Assembly (NCBI GenBank): GCA_964006375.1
Contig: OZ023265.1
Span: forward strand, 118,526,858-118,590,857
DNA: 64,000 nucleotides
Direction of reading: 5' to 3'
Source of the DNA: Tillus elongatus
Lineage: Eukaryota; Arthropoda; Insecta; Coleoptera; Cleridae
Shown one piece after another: positions 35,420-47,227 of this stretch. The number at the start of each line of letters is the position of its first letter. Within the stretch, counting starts at the first letter, position 1. The translations under genes were made by a program, and so were the position numbers. A model generated the notes under the pieces. It made no database searches, was not told the DNA's origin, and worked only from the letters and a program-made list of their open reading frames with translations.

Positions 35420-35790
35420 TGTAAACTAGAGAGGTGTCGTGACAACATACTACCTAGTCCTGCACCGAGATGGCGTCCCTGTCGTATCTCCCACAATGTT
35501 ATCCAGTCTGACATGTTGCAATAACGTCCATTGTTTAGATTTTTATCTACGATTTATATTAATAGCATATCAGTACAGATAACGTCATCTGTCTTTGTCC
35601 AACATTATAGATATTGCATTACAGAATCTGAGGTGATGTCGGGGATTATTTTATTATTAATTTCCAATAACTTTATTTTCCTTTGATAAAACGACTTGAA
35701 AATTGGTATACAACCACATCTGTATATTTTCTTTTAATTTGTAAATTTTCGTTTCAATCAGATAATTTGAGAGATATTTGCCCAGTCTCA
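35420..35790. repeat. Dispersed repeat (pair with 9800-10222)
   Basis: GTAAACTAGAGAGGTGTCGT through ATTTTCGTTTCAATC is a diverged single copy of the sequence that at 9800-10425 includes the 203-bp tandem pair. This shows the tandem state there is derived. Confidence 0.65.
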
Positions 35791-35799
35791 CAAAGCTCG

Positions 35800-35945
35800 A
35801 CTAAACATTTAACGGGCGGTTAGTTAATCAAGGCTTCAGACGACTAATCACAGACTGTGATTTGGGTTTTTGCCATGACAACCAAATATTTTAAAGCTAT
35901 GATTGGTTGTATTAAGCCTTGATAAACTAAAATCCTATAAATCCT
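35800..35945. repeat. Small inverted-repeat element
   Basis: GTTAGTTAATCAAGGCTT (about 35819-35836) is inverted as AAGCCTTGATAAACTAA (about 35915-35931), flanking about 80 bp. It is a MITE-like fold-back of unknown family. Confidence 0.6.
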
Positions 35946-36506
35946 AATTCTCGTATCACTTCTTTATAGGATTTTTTCAATCTCCTTATGCGTTCTCATG
36001 GGGTTAATGCTTAACTGTGTGGCCTCCTGCTATGTTTTGCTCTGTCAGTTCACTCCACTGCTTTTTCGCTTTTTAGATTCAATTTGACTTTTTAGCTGTT
36101 GCACTAACTAGCCAGCTTTTTTAACTTTTAACTATTTCAGCTTTTGTTCTGTTCTGATAATGATGGACTTTAGCCTGTTTTGACTGCATGTTTTTGACTG
36201 TAATCTGAATTAGGTAGCTTTTTAGTTGTAACTTGTAGTTTTTGCTTTGTGTTCGGCATGTAATGTTGCTTTTTTAACCTATTTTGCTGTTTGACAGTAG
36301 ATTTTTAGCCTTGATGATGTATGTAAAGTTTAACTTGAGATCATTGTACTTAAACCAGCACAAGCCTACCAGAAGACAATGTTTTCTGACAGACCTTTTA
36401 TTACAATTTTAGATTTGCCCCTGATTATGGCTATTGCATAGCCGAAACGCGTAGGGCACCTCATCAATAAATTTTGCTGTCTGGATGAAGCCTCTCATTA
36501 AGTACC

Positions 36507-36510
<4 letters not shown>
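35946..36510 (+). mobile_element. Penelope-like element 3' (pLTR) end
   Basis: The segment ends with a hammerhead-like motif (36416-36458), then CTCATCAATAAATTTTGCTG and a TA tract, the same order of hammerhead, short tail and TA seen in the PLE copies at 11.8 and 46.4 kb. No RT remains upstream. The assignment is by this pattern only. Confidence 0.5.
36416..36458 (+). ncRNA. Hammerhead ribozyme relic
   Basis: Stem I UGCCC (36416-36420) and GGGCA (36454-36458) pair perfectly. The core reads CUGAUUA where CUGAUGA is needed, so the conserved G8, which takes part in catalysis, is replaced. Stem II GGCUA-uugca-UAGCC, GAAAC and GUA are intact, and the same extra U follows the core as in the 11.9-kb copy. 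It should fold but not cleave well. Confidence 0.65.

Positions 36511-36591
<81 letters not shown>
36511..36591. repeat. (TA)n microsatellite
   Basis: About 80 bp of TA directly follow the PLE-like 3' end and precede a LINE fragment. Confidence 0.96.
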
Positions 36592-36594
<3 letters not shown>

Positions 36595-36599
36595 AAATT

Positions 36600-37090
36600 T
36601 CTTAATGAAAATGCACTAAAACAACTAAATTTATCCTGCACATAATCTCGTTGCACTACGAAATTTGGTCGCAGAGTAAAACTGTTCGTTTTGTGTGGGT
36701 AAAAGGACATTGCAACATACCGGGAAACAGACTAGCCGACTCCACAGCAAGTAATGCAAGATAGGACAAATAAATCTTCAGATAATGATGTTTAATGACT
36801 TAGTTAATGAATCAAAAGTCAATATAAAAAGAATGTTAGAATCCTACTGGTACAAAATGAAATCAGATGAGACAAATCATTTTAACAGTAATTATCCTTT
36901 TTCGGCACAGTTGCCACTGCACAAACTAACAATTCTACCCTGACATATATTAACGTCTGATATTTGGGCCGGTGCTTTTCCGAAACACATATTCAAGTTG
37001 GGATTGAAAAACAGCCCTAGAAATAAAAGGATTTTGTTTGCAATAATCAAATTTATTAAAAATGCAAAACTGTTCAATCACCGGTAAAAT
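36600..37090 (+). pseudogene. LINE RNase H and C-terminal fragment
   Basis: A frame with few stops reads FVWVKGHCNIPGNRLADSTA, the RNase H motif typical of I-clade and related LINEs (vpgH.gi.GNe.AD..A). It continues in a shifted frame with IKRMLESYWYKMKSDETNHF and NSNYPFSAQLP. RNase H removes the RNA strand during reverse transcription. Frame changes show the copy is dead. Confidence 0.65.
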
Positions 37091-38001
37091 TAGTTTCTGT
37101 TCCTAACAATCCATACTTTAATCGCAGATACATAAAATAGGTTAGGGAAAATCCTACTGCATTTCCAAGTGTTATTACCTATGTTTCCCTTGGTCTATAT
37201 GCGTTGTCTTCAAGTCGCCATAACAGACACTACGAGGTGAAGAGTGTCCCCGTTGATATCCTTAGGCTAATAGTATATTATTATAGGTACAACAGAGTAA
37301 TATTATTATATGTTTGTTGGCCATTTTGCAGTATATGATATACAGTGCTAATTTATATACATATTTGCTATTTTCTATGCGAACTTTTCAGTCTGGAAGA
37401 TAACAGCGCACACTTACATGTGCAGCGCTATAATTCGACCGATAATTATTAATGTGCCCAGTTTGTCTCAGAATCTAATGCTAAACAGGGACCATGCCTA
37501 TATCAACTGGGTTATCAGTTCGAATTAAATAAAAAGAAAAAATGCAAAATATTTTAAACTTATTTTCTTTGACCATTTGTATACAAAGTGTACTGTAATG
37601 TAACACAAATTTTTATTTCTATTTTAATGACGATTATTAAAGCTAGGCTTAATTGATGACGGGGTGGCTTTGTTCATGATTGGCAGCGCCCCCACAAATA
37701 AAATGTTGCTCTATTGCAAATGGCGTGTCATTGTCTTGGAAATGTTTAGGTGTGATGCATTTTATATGTAGTGCAGACTAAACATGATTCACTAAATAAA
37801 GAGGGTTGCAGTGAAATACTGATTCACAGTATCTCTTTCATCATCCTAATTTTTAAATTTAGTCGCACGTTTCCAAAACATAGCTCTAAGTAGTTTATTA
37901 ATTCCGGACTTTCAAGTCTCGTAAAGATCGAATATATTACGGGAAGGTATCTTTGCCGTTGTATTATTTGATATAAAAAATTATTAGTTATGAACTCTAT
38001 G

Positions 38002-38002
<1 letters not shown>
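37091..38002. other. Unassigned AT-rich DNA
   Basis: No gene, RNA or recurring repeat was recognised in this stretch. Confidence 0.5.
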
Positions 38003-38095
<93 letters not shown>

Positions 38096-38212
38096 ACGTG
38101 CCTTGAGTATGGGTTCTAGCGACCCTAAATCGCGCTCATTTAAAAAAATCCGAAAGTCTCACCATCGTTACCTCTCTATTAGTGAATTTTATTAATGAAA
38201 AATCACTAAACA
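38003..38212 (-). mobile_element. H-family TA core and 5' end
   Basis: A TA tract (38003-38091) is followed by TATGGGTTCTAGCGACC, CGCGCTCATTTAAAA, AAAGTCTCACCATCG and the hairpin TTAGTGAATTTTATTAATG/AAAATCACTAA. It is the 5' half of a minus-orientation copy. Confidence 0.75.
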
Positions 38213-38524
38213 CGAAAATTGCCATTATTTTTGACCAAATTTGCATTTTTTGAGTATCGAGTCACTGTGACCTAAAGGAATAAGAGTGTACAGTTGAAAT
38301 GAGCGAAACTGTAGAGTTAAAGGAAACTCAAAAAAACTTTTTTATTTGCACTCAGTATAAATCACAAACATAAACATAATTGCGTTGCTATGACATCAAA
38401 ACAAACAATAAATTATACGGCTAATAGCAGAAATTCTGTGCAAAGTGGAGATATCCTACAAAGTTGATCTGAGGTTGTGGGTCATGACATGCTAAACTAA
38501 CACAATCAATAGAATTCTACACCT
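38213..38524. other. Unassigned AT-rich DNA
   Basis: I see nothing that can be assigned here. Confidence 0.5.
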
Positions 38525-38735
38525 TAATGTTGACATGTCAGTTGACTTTATCATAACTGGTTTGTCGGAAACACACTTTTTAGATACGGAACTAAAACCG
38601 ATTGATTTGCAAAAGTGTGACACCTTCCTTATCTCTCGTTACAAGAACCAGTTACCAAAACTAATAGCATTTAAAGTGCGCATCTCACACATGACAACTA
38701 CTTTGTTCAGTTCTAATCGGTCTGTTTATAAATAA
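38525..38735 (+). pseudogene. LINE endonuclease fragment
   Basis: The frame MSVDFIITGLSETHFLD, then CDTFLISRYKN, resembles the APE-type endonuclease segment of LINEs (a 'dii.lsEthl.......gy..i...r' pattern, in which the Glu is catalytic). About 60 codons remain and no upstream or downstream LINE domain adjoins, so this is a small relic. Confidence 0.5.
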
Positions 38736-39291
38736 ATAATTAAGATATAAGATATCTGCTGCATTATATTTGAAATGTTTTGGTCAATTTTGTGCCATAA
38801 AAGCGTGTTTAAATCTGTAAACAATAAGTGATCATAACAAACTTTGTGTAAAGAGGTTTTATTTTGGTGTGATGGCTCCTTCTCCAAGAATAAGATTTGT
38901 TTTTAATAAGCAGGTACCTACTCCTTACGTATAACTATATTTTAGCAGTGTAATCTATTAAAGATGTAAAGACTTTTCTCTTGATTTACAAGTACTTGTG
39001 TTCTTCTTTGCAACCAGTTTCACCTTTCACGACATCGGCGGGCAGGAGAAAATTGAATTTATTTATACGCATTCATGACAACTATAAATAAAAGCTGGTC
39101 TCTTGATTTAAATGTTTTAATCAAAAAATGAAAGGTATCATCTTTAAAATGTATATGTGATATATACAAATATGTAACATGTAAATATAATCGACAAATC
39201 CTAACAACGATAACCGTATAACAACAAACATTATAATAAGAATACCTAAATAAGGGTAACAGCAAGAAAAGTAGGTTCTATATAATAAAAG
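38736..39291. other. Unassigned AT-rich DNA
   Basis: The minus-strand frames of 68 and 75 codons show no recognisable domain. I see nothing else. Confidence 0.45.
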
Positions 39292-39800
39292 CCTGGACGC
39301 AGCAAGTGCGTTATGGTAGTGAATTTTCATAGAAATGATCTGGCGCAAAATATTTTATTATAACTTTTTTTTCTTGTAACATAGAAATCTAAATTTTGGT
39401 GTATAGTTTACTTTTTATATCATAAACCTACCTACCAAATTTGGTTATCATAGATTTTTTATTTTTTAAGAAAAAAATTTTTTTCAAATAAAAACTCAAA
39501 ATTTGTTCAGAAAACCTCGTCCGATTTTTCTGATTAACGAACTTATCAAAGCCATTTACAAAAGGAAGGTACATGCCAAATTTTATTAAAATCGGCTTAT
39601 TATTCTTTGAGATAAAAATTTTTTTCGAATGAAAACTCAAAATTTTCCCGGAAAACTTCGTTCGATTTTCCTGACTATCTAACTTGTCAAAGCCATTTAC
39701 AAAAGGAAGGTACATGCCAAATTTTGTTAAAATCGGCTTATTATTCTTTGAGATAAAAAATTTTTTTGAATAAAAACTCAAAATTTTCCCGGAAAACTTC
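39292..39800 (-). mobile_element. H-family element with internal tandem duplication
   Basis: It begins CCTGGACGCAGCAAGTGCGT and has the body block AACGAACTTATCAAAGCCAT. A segment of about 148 bp is then repeated: CATTTACAAAAGGAAGGTAC occurs twice, and AAAACTCAAAATTTTCCCGG occurs twice after a related first unit. The 132-codon minus-strand frame over it shows the same internal repetition and is not a gene. The element runs into the TA palindrome. Confidence 0.75.
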
Positions 39801-40080
<280 letters not shown>

Positions 40081-41701
40081 ATTTTTGTTAACTTTAGATT
40101 CTCTTTATGCTCTCTTCTCTTAATACCGGGAAAGCCTCTGGCCTTGACGAGATCCCAGCAATTGTTCTCAAAAAATGCGCACCAGAACTTGCTCCTGTCC
40201 TGACTCGTCTGTTTCAGATATCTTATAATAAAGGCATATTTCCTAGTAACTGGAAAACTGCTCGAGTACAACCCATCCCCAAGAAAGGATCCAAAGCGCT
40301 TCCTAGCAACTACAGGCCTATTTCTCTCCTTTCAGTCGTCTCTAAAGTGATGGAAAAGTATATAAACACCGAATTACTAAAATTTCTTGAAAAACACAGT
40401 CTAATCCACGACAGGCAGTATGGATTCCGTCAGCGCAGATGACTGCCGACCTCCTTTCCTTTGTCACCCATTCTTGAAACAAGTCCATGGAACAACACGG
40501 TGAATCCCAGATTGTTGCTCTAGACATATCTAAAGCATTCGACCAGGTCTGGCACGCAGCGCTGCTTAATAAACTTCCGGCCTATGGCCTACCACCAAAA
40601 CTATGTATGTGGACGGCAAATTTCCTCTCCAACAGGAGCATATCTGTTGTTGTGGATGGCCATTCCTCTAAACTGTATCCAATTAATGCAGGAGTTCCTC
40701 AAGGTTCAGCTTTAGCCCCTACTTTGTTTCTTCTCCACATCAATGACCTCCTCTCTAGCACATACAACCCAGTTCACAGCTACGCGGACGACAGCACCCT
40801 CCATTCAAATATACAATTTTCTAAGCCTGTCTCTTTAGCCCAATTAGATGAGGATCGCAGACTCATGGAGGGTTCTGTCTCCGTGGATCTCCAAAAAATA
40901 TTAGACTGGGGAAGTAGAAATCTTGTACAATTCAACCCCACCAAAACTAAGTCTTGCTTTCTTTCTCACAAGAGATACACCAGCCCTAGACCCATCACAA
41001 TGAACAACCAAGTTATTCAAAGTAATGAGTCCTTTTCTCTTGTTGGCATTTCTGTGGATCGAAATCTTAATTGGCACCAACATGTCACATCAATTGCAGA
41101 AGCGGCTGCTAAGAAATTAGGTTTCCTCTTCCAGGCTCGCAAATACTTTTCACCGACTAATCTCTATACCTTATATACTTCACAAATAAGGCCAAACCTC
41201 GAATACTGCTCCCACATCTGGGGTGCCGCTGCCGCTTCTACACTCGCTATCCTGGACTCCATTCAAAATAGAACTATACGTCTCATCGGTGACGCTACCC
41301 TCACCCAAAGGCTGCCATCCCTTGCCCACCGACGTGCCGTTGGTGACCTCTCTCTCTTTTATAGATATCTGCACGGGCACTGCTCAGAGGAGCTTTCCTC
41401 CATAGTTCCCCCAACTGCTGCCCCCAACAGATCTACCAGGGGAACAGAGCGAATGCACCCTTTTACTGTCCAGGTCACCAGACATAGAACATCTTGTTAT
41501 GCCCGCTCTTTTGTCCCGAGGACTTCCAAGTTGTGGAATTCCTTGCCGGCACATGTTTTTCCTTCTCCTCCGAACCTCCAAACCTTCAAGTCCAGAATTA
41601 ACAAGCTGCCTCTTTCACCCTTGTCAACACCCACGGTACGATAGTATTTAGGCTGTAAGCCCTCGTGGTGTGTTGTTGAAATTAAAAAAAATAATAATAA
41701 T
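40081..41701 (+). mobile_element. 5'-truncated LINE with AAT-type tail
   Basis: The element starts directly after the palindrome arm and ends with GAAATTAAAAAAAATAATAATAAT. A 5'-truncated copy with a simple-repeat tail is the normal product of target-primed reverse transcription. Confidence 0.85.
40107..41644 (+). pseudogene. LINE reverse transcriptase, one frameshift
   Basis: The first frame (40107-40442) gives [20 protein letters not shown] and NYRPISLLSVVSKVMEKYI. One base is missing after YGFRQRR near 40440. The second frame continues to 41644 with VALDISKAFDQVWH (motif A), NAGVPQGSALAPTLFLLHIN (motif B) and HSYADDSTLHS (motif C, catalytic YADD intact), and then the post-RT region (CSHIWGAAAAS, RLPSLAHRRAVGDLSLFYRY). 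The motifs fit the CR1/Jockey group rather than RTE. Apart from the frameshift and 5' truncation it is well preserved, so it inserted recently. The minus-strand frames are shadows. Confidence 0.92.
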
Positions 41702-41719
41702 TTACGTGGTGATTATTAT

Positions 41720-42425
41720 TCCAAATATGTCGGGCAACGAAAGATCTATCTATAGTACCGTATCTTAGTGTTCTTAAGTGTTCTTTAAACCTAATTTCTT
41801 TTTGTTTGTCTGACGTATTTAGGATCACAATCTTTACAACTTAGTTTATAAATTCCCGATATTTTGGCGGTACTTCCTTGTTTTTGGGTTACCTAGAAAA
41901 AAATTTAAAGTATTTTTTCTCGAAAGAGTTAATTGCAATTTTTTTAATGCTATCTAGACCCCTCGTGATTCCGAGATTCAAATGGTAAGCAAACAAAGGT
42001 TTTTTCTGCTTTCTCTCTTCTAAAAGTCGTTGATTCCGCTGTTTTGTTTGTTTTCTATTTGTAAATTAACTTCTCCACTAGGCAAGCAGTGTATTTGTTA
42101 TATTCGGCGACGTTTTTAATATACCCTAATTCTTTGGTAATACTATTTTTACTTAAAGGAAAATTAATTAACCTAATTACAAAAAAACTCAGACTGGCCA
42201 TTTGTTGTGCGTACGTATGATGTCAGTCAATCAAGATGTAACTTAGAGTGGTGGTTTCCTTCCTATGGACATCGAATTCTAAAGTGTCTTTATTTCTGAT
42301 AACTAGTACATCTAGGAAGGGCAATTTATTATTAATGTCTAATTTACGGGTTAATTTTTTAGAATCAAATTTATTGTTTAATTTGACAATAAAATCGTCT
42401 ATTGTGTAAATGTTTGTGTTAAACA
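41720..42425 (-). pseudogene. Penelope-like element C-terminal part
   Basis: Minus-strand frames read IDDFIVKLNNKF and LPFLDVLVIRNKDTLEFDVH, then HHTYAQQMASLSFFVIRLIN and ITKELGYIKNVAEYNKY. This is the PLE pattern that follows RT motif C (a 'lpFLDv.v.r......t.vyRKpt...y....s.hp...K......R......s....e......a..ngy' series). Stops are frequent. It belongs to the lineage of the 19.3-20.6-kb PLE rather than that of the 12- and 47-kb copies. Confidence 0.7.
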
Positions 42426-42426
42426 C

Positions 42427-42510
42427 TTACTTGTACTCAAAAATAAAGGCACTATAGAATTTGATGTCCATAGGAACGAAATCACCACTCTAAGTTACAT
42501 TTCGATGTAG
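42427..42510 (+). repeat. Inverted copy of part of the adjacent PLE
   Basis: GGCACTATAGAATTTGATGT and CGAAATCACCACTCTAAGTT are the inverse of 42236-42295 (AACTTAGAGTGGTGGTTTCC and on to TTCTAAAGTGTC). The two inverse pieces lie about 140 bp apart. Confidence 0.75.
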
Positions 42511-42514
42511 ACTA

Positions 42515-42970
42515 CTTTGCTACTTGTTATTTACTCTGGTGCCTGTTAAGTATCAATAATGTTTTTTGCAAATGTATATTTGTCGATGTAGTTATTTGTA
42601 ATTGCAGAAATATATTTTAAGCATTAAAGCTTCTAGAAGTATGTCGGATGTATAGTGCGTTACTACTGTATTTACTGTGGCGTATGTTGAGTCTCGATAA
42701 TATGTTTTGCAAATATGTATTTGTCAATGCTATTATTTCTAAACGCATAAATATGTTTTTTGTGTGTGACATGAAAACTTCTTTTGTGTGGAAGCAAAGT
42801 TCATTGAACTGTGAAGTTTGTCAAGAAGGATTTTTCTTTGGCGGCGAACTTGAAGTTTTAAAAGCTTTAGTGAAAAGAAAATCACATACGCAGAAATCAC
42901 TACTTTGTTTTAAACGAACAAACTGATTTAATGGATTCCATTTTTTAAATACTTCCTTTAAATTAAATAC
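42515..42970. repeat. Diverged tandem pair, then unassigned DNA
   Basis: GTTATTTACTCTGGTGCC ... TTTTTTGCAAATGTATATTTGTC (about 42526-42582) recurs as TGTATTTACTGTGGCGTA ... ATGTTTTGCAAATATGTATTTG about 140 bp further on. No gene is recognised to 42970. Confidence 0.5.
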
Positions 42971-44103
42971 AGGGTTTTTATTTTAAAAGGTCGCCACGGG
43001 ATTTTTCCGATAACTGCTGAGAATTTTGAAAAACCCTAAAACACTTCTATTTTGCTTTCGAGGGGCGCACTTTTTTAAGCCTTACATAACTTGTAGCATT
43101 CAACCGCTAGCGAGGGTGACTTTTACCCCCTTTATTTGAATAGGATAGCTAGGTCGAGTGGCACCTTTTTGGAAAGGTCTTTTGATTCTTTCGTCAAAGC
43201 TGTAATTTTAAGATCTAGCGATTAGTTTTGCAGATATTTGGTTTCAAAACTTCAAACATTCTTGATTAAAGAACTGCATTATAATTAATAGTTTTAACAA
43301 ATTATCAATTAATGGTTAGAACATCAAGAACAACTTTCCAAAACAGAAAAACACAAAAACAAACAAAAATGATTGAAAATTAGGACTGTTGAAAATGCTC
43401 TCCACCTACAAGCATACATGCCTCGGACTTTTTTTTCTCATATTACCGCGCACCCTTTGAAGAATCCCTTGAGTATTCCTTATTGTGTCACAGGAAGTTA
43501 TTATACACTATTACTGAGTTCTTCGGTGTTAACCGGAGTGTCGCCGATCAGGGTTTATATCATAAGAAAAAGTTCTTATGCGGCCTACCCATCAGTTGTT
43601 TTAAATGTACGATTTAAATAGTCTCTTCTTTATGCCTTAAAGTGAGCTTTCATTTTATTTATAATTAAAATTGGCGCTTCTTTAAGCAATATGGGCAAAT
43701 CGTCTTCTAGAACCGGATATAATTATGGCCATTTCGTCTTGCTGGCAGACAAAAAGGCCAGTTAAGCGATTTCCAGCTATTTCACACAGACATTTACTGA
43801 AAATTCCTTTTGATGATAAGATTTTTCAATAATTGCATGCGGGTTTTCTGTGGCTTAGAAATTAGAGATTTCTGATTGACTTTCGTAAGAAACTAGTTTC
43901 ATCTGTAAAAAATATTTCACAGTCTGCCAAGCGATTTTGCACAATCTCCCCTAAAAATTATTGATAGAAATTGGTTTGCAAAGGACAGTCTCCGAGCAAT
44001 AAGGCTGGACGCGTTGAATATGATAGGGTTATAACAGAAAATTGTGAAGAATCCTGCAACATACAAGCTGCGAGATATCCAATTCTTTACCAATCTTTCT
44101 ACC
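42971..44103 (-). pseudogene. Possible mariner relic
   Basis: ACAGGGTTTTTATTTTAAAA at 42973 looks like a mariner end with its usual untranslated flank (GGTCGCCACGGGATTTTTCC, AGGGTGACTTTTACCCCC). Minus-strand pieces include IFFTDETSFLRK (first Asp in FTDE) near 43900 and GNRLTGLFVCQQDE further on. Stops are frequent, no right end was found, and the assignment is tentative. Confidence 0.45.
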
Positions 44104-44741
44104 ACACATATCTTTCAACTCCGCATTAACTGAAATAATGATTTTACTCCAAAATAACCACGTAACGATATTTTAACAATCAAATTAAGTAGTTACGAGT
44201 TGACTTTACAACCAAACTACCAAAATGAAAAAATGAAAAGGGTGTTCATTTAACAGTCAAAGCCTACTAAATAATTTCAATATCCGGCTTTGGTTTAGGG
44301 CGTTACAGATAGTGGTTATTTATTCACTTACTGGAACCCAGTTCAAAATATAGGAAAAAGCCAAGAAACTTTTTTTTACTAAAAACTGAAGCGCCATTCG
44401 GAAAATAATTTTTGTTGTTGAACCACACATGTATTGAATGTCTTTCAACTCCGCATTAACTGAAATCATGATTTTACTCCAAAATAACCACGTAAAGATA
44501 TTTTAACAATCAAACTAAGTAGTTACAAGTTGACTTTACATACATAAACTACCAAAATGAAAAGGGTATTCATTTAGCAGTCAAATCCTACTAAATAAGT
44601 TCAATATCCGGCTTTTGGTTTAGGGAGTTACAGATAGTGGTTATTTATTCACTTACTGAAACCAGTTCAAAAGACAGGAAAAAGCCAAACGACTTTACTA
44701 AAAACTGATGCGCCATTCGGAAAATAATTTTTGTTGTTGAA
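44104..44741. repeat. Tandem duplication, 2 x about 318 bp
   Basis: CTTTCAACTCCGCATTAACT opens each unit (44115 and 44443), and CGCCATTCGGAAAATAATTT closes each (44391 and 44711). The two units differ by scattered substitutions and small indels, so the duplication is older than the 203-bp pair at 10 kb. Confidence 0.85.
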
Positions 44742-45987
44742 AAAAACAATTGCGTGTTACATTCTTCATCAAAAATATTCAATGTCATAGTAATGAGGGT
44801 GACGTTGGTTAAATTTAAAAAGTTGTTTTTCTGTTGAACAATGTGTCTCTAGCACAAATTTTCACCCAGCAAGTTTTATAAAAATATCTAATCAAATTTT
44901 TTTCTCTCTCTCTCTCTCCTCCCCCTCTCCATCTCTCGCCCTTCGTAAACATCGCCTAGGCATAATGACTTCATGACTTCATGACTTAATGCATTGAGCA
45001 CAAAACGCTACGAAATGTTGCTTCAAACTGAAGAAAACGCAAATTTCAAAAGATAATGTTTTGATAAAATCTTGTTACCAGTATCACCCATACCTATAGT
45101 AGAAACAATGTACAAGATTTCATCAAAATGACTTTATTGTTTCAAAAAGTACATTTTCCGAAAATAAACTTAAAATATGCCAGAAAAAGGTGGTTTGTCT
45201 TTATTAACCAACGAACCTCTTTAAGCTATTTACCCACCTGCCAAGATATAATTATTCACAAAACGCTTTTCGAAGAAACACAAAAAAAAGTTGCATGAAA
45301 ATTTGCAAACATTTTTTCACGAAAATCCGGAAACATTTTTTTTTGCAGTAACTTATTAAACAGTTACTTATTATTAACTACCAAAATATCACACAAAAGC
45401 TTACAAATAATAATGATCTACGTAAACACAAAAAATATTCTACGAAAACTCACTAATTATTTTTTACACAAAAATTTGCTACAAGAATACATAAAAAAAT
45501 TATTTACCTATTTTGTCATTAAGATTGAAAAAAATAATGTAAAACATTTTCTTTTAACTTTTCACGGAAATTTGGAAGTAAAGAAAAACATTAGCGGAAA
45601 AGCCCATATTTTCGTGCGACAAACTGTCAGAAATAAGAACAATACTTAAGTCTGTCACTTTAAAATTTCATGTAACATTTGTGAAAACAATTATTGATCA
45701 ACGATTTATACCGATATTATGAAAATGTAGACGTAGATAATCTTACCGAAATAATTATTTCTATATATAGGTATAATTACTTTTTGTAGCAAAGTTAATT
45801 TAAATATTTTTGTATTTTTTTTCGAAAATTCGCTAAATAATCAACATAATCTAATCGGTTATTAGAATTGTATGCGATTAGAAATGTAAATATTTCCAAA
45901 ACTAGAGTCTGTAGATATAGGGATTATTATACAAAGCTTAAAGCAGAGAACATGCCCTTTACTCCTAAAACACAAAATACAAGCTGT
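44742..45987. other. AT-rich DNA with decayed H-family-like pieces
   Basis: 45060-45270 holds TATAGTAGAAACAATGTAC and TTAACCAACGAACCTC, related to the core of the fold-back MITEs. 45270-45480 resembles the inverse of 48680-48880. CTCTCTCTCTCTCCTCCCCC at 44908 is a pyrimidine tract. No gene is recognised; the 78-codon frame at 45413 is within this repeat-derived DNA. Confidence 0.45.

Positions 45988-46362
<375 letters not shown>

Positions 46363-46450
<88 letters not shown>
46363..46450. repeat. (TA)n microsatellite
   Basis: About 88 bp of TA begin at CCCTGTA and end at the PLE 3' end. Confidence 0.97.
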
Positions 46451-46453
<3 letters not shown>

Positions 46454-46488
46454 TGTTTGCTATACTTTCAGTGATTTGTTATTTGGTT

Positions 46489-46533
46489 ACGTGGACTGCA
46501 GTTTCGAACCGTCCGGGTTCATCATCAACACGC
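46489..46533 (-). ncRNA. Hammerhead ribozyme relic in PLE copy 2
   Basis: All parts of the 11.9-kb motif are present in register: stem I GCGUG/CACGU, stem II GAACC-cggac-GGUUC, GAAAC, loop UGCA and GUC. The core reads UUGAUGA instead of CUGAUGA. The conserved C3 is changed to U, which should weaken cleavage strongly. Confidence 0.7.
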
Positions 46534-47227
46534 TACTGACTATGATCGCTCCTGTGTGGTCTATGTCTGAGATTGTACGTGACGCGTGCGCGTTGAGCGT
46601 CTACTGGTCGGTTGACTGTTCTCAGATTGGTTACGTTCTCGGACTGTGTCGTGTGTATCGGTCTCCTGTCTTGATCACTGTGGTTTGATAATTTGTCTAC
46701 TTGTATGGCTTTTATTAAGTTTTGTTTAAATATTTGTACTTGGATTTGTTCCGGCATTAGTTGCTTCTTACTGTTTGTTAGTTGAATGTAGTATTGTTCC
46801 CAGATTCCCATTTTTTGTGGTCTTTAATATGTTTCATTAGTTGTCATTGGTTGATATCTGGTTTTTGATGTTTTCTGTTGTGAATGTGTGTAGCTACGTT
46901 TGATTTGTAGCTAGGTATGTTGATTTTATCTAATGTTGTTATATGTTCCTTGAATATTGTTTCTATTGATTTTTTTGTCATTCCTATATATTTTTATTGC
47001 ATGTGTTACATTCTATTTGATATATTCCGTTTAATTCAGGTGGGTTGTGTTTTTGTTTTTTATTTATTTTGTTTATTATTTTGTTATTAGTTTTGTAGCT
47101 CATTTTTAAGTCATATTGTTTGAGTGTTTGTGTTATTTTTTTGATGTGGTGGTTATAGGTGAATGTTGTGTATTTTGTGTGTTTCTGGTGTTTTGTTTTC
47201 GGTTTTGTTCATTTGTTTGTTTTTGAT

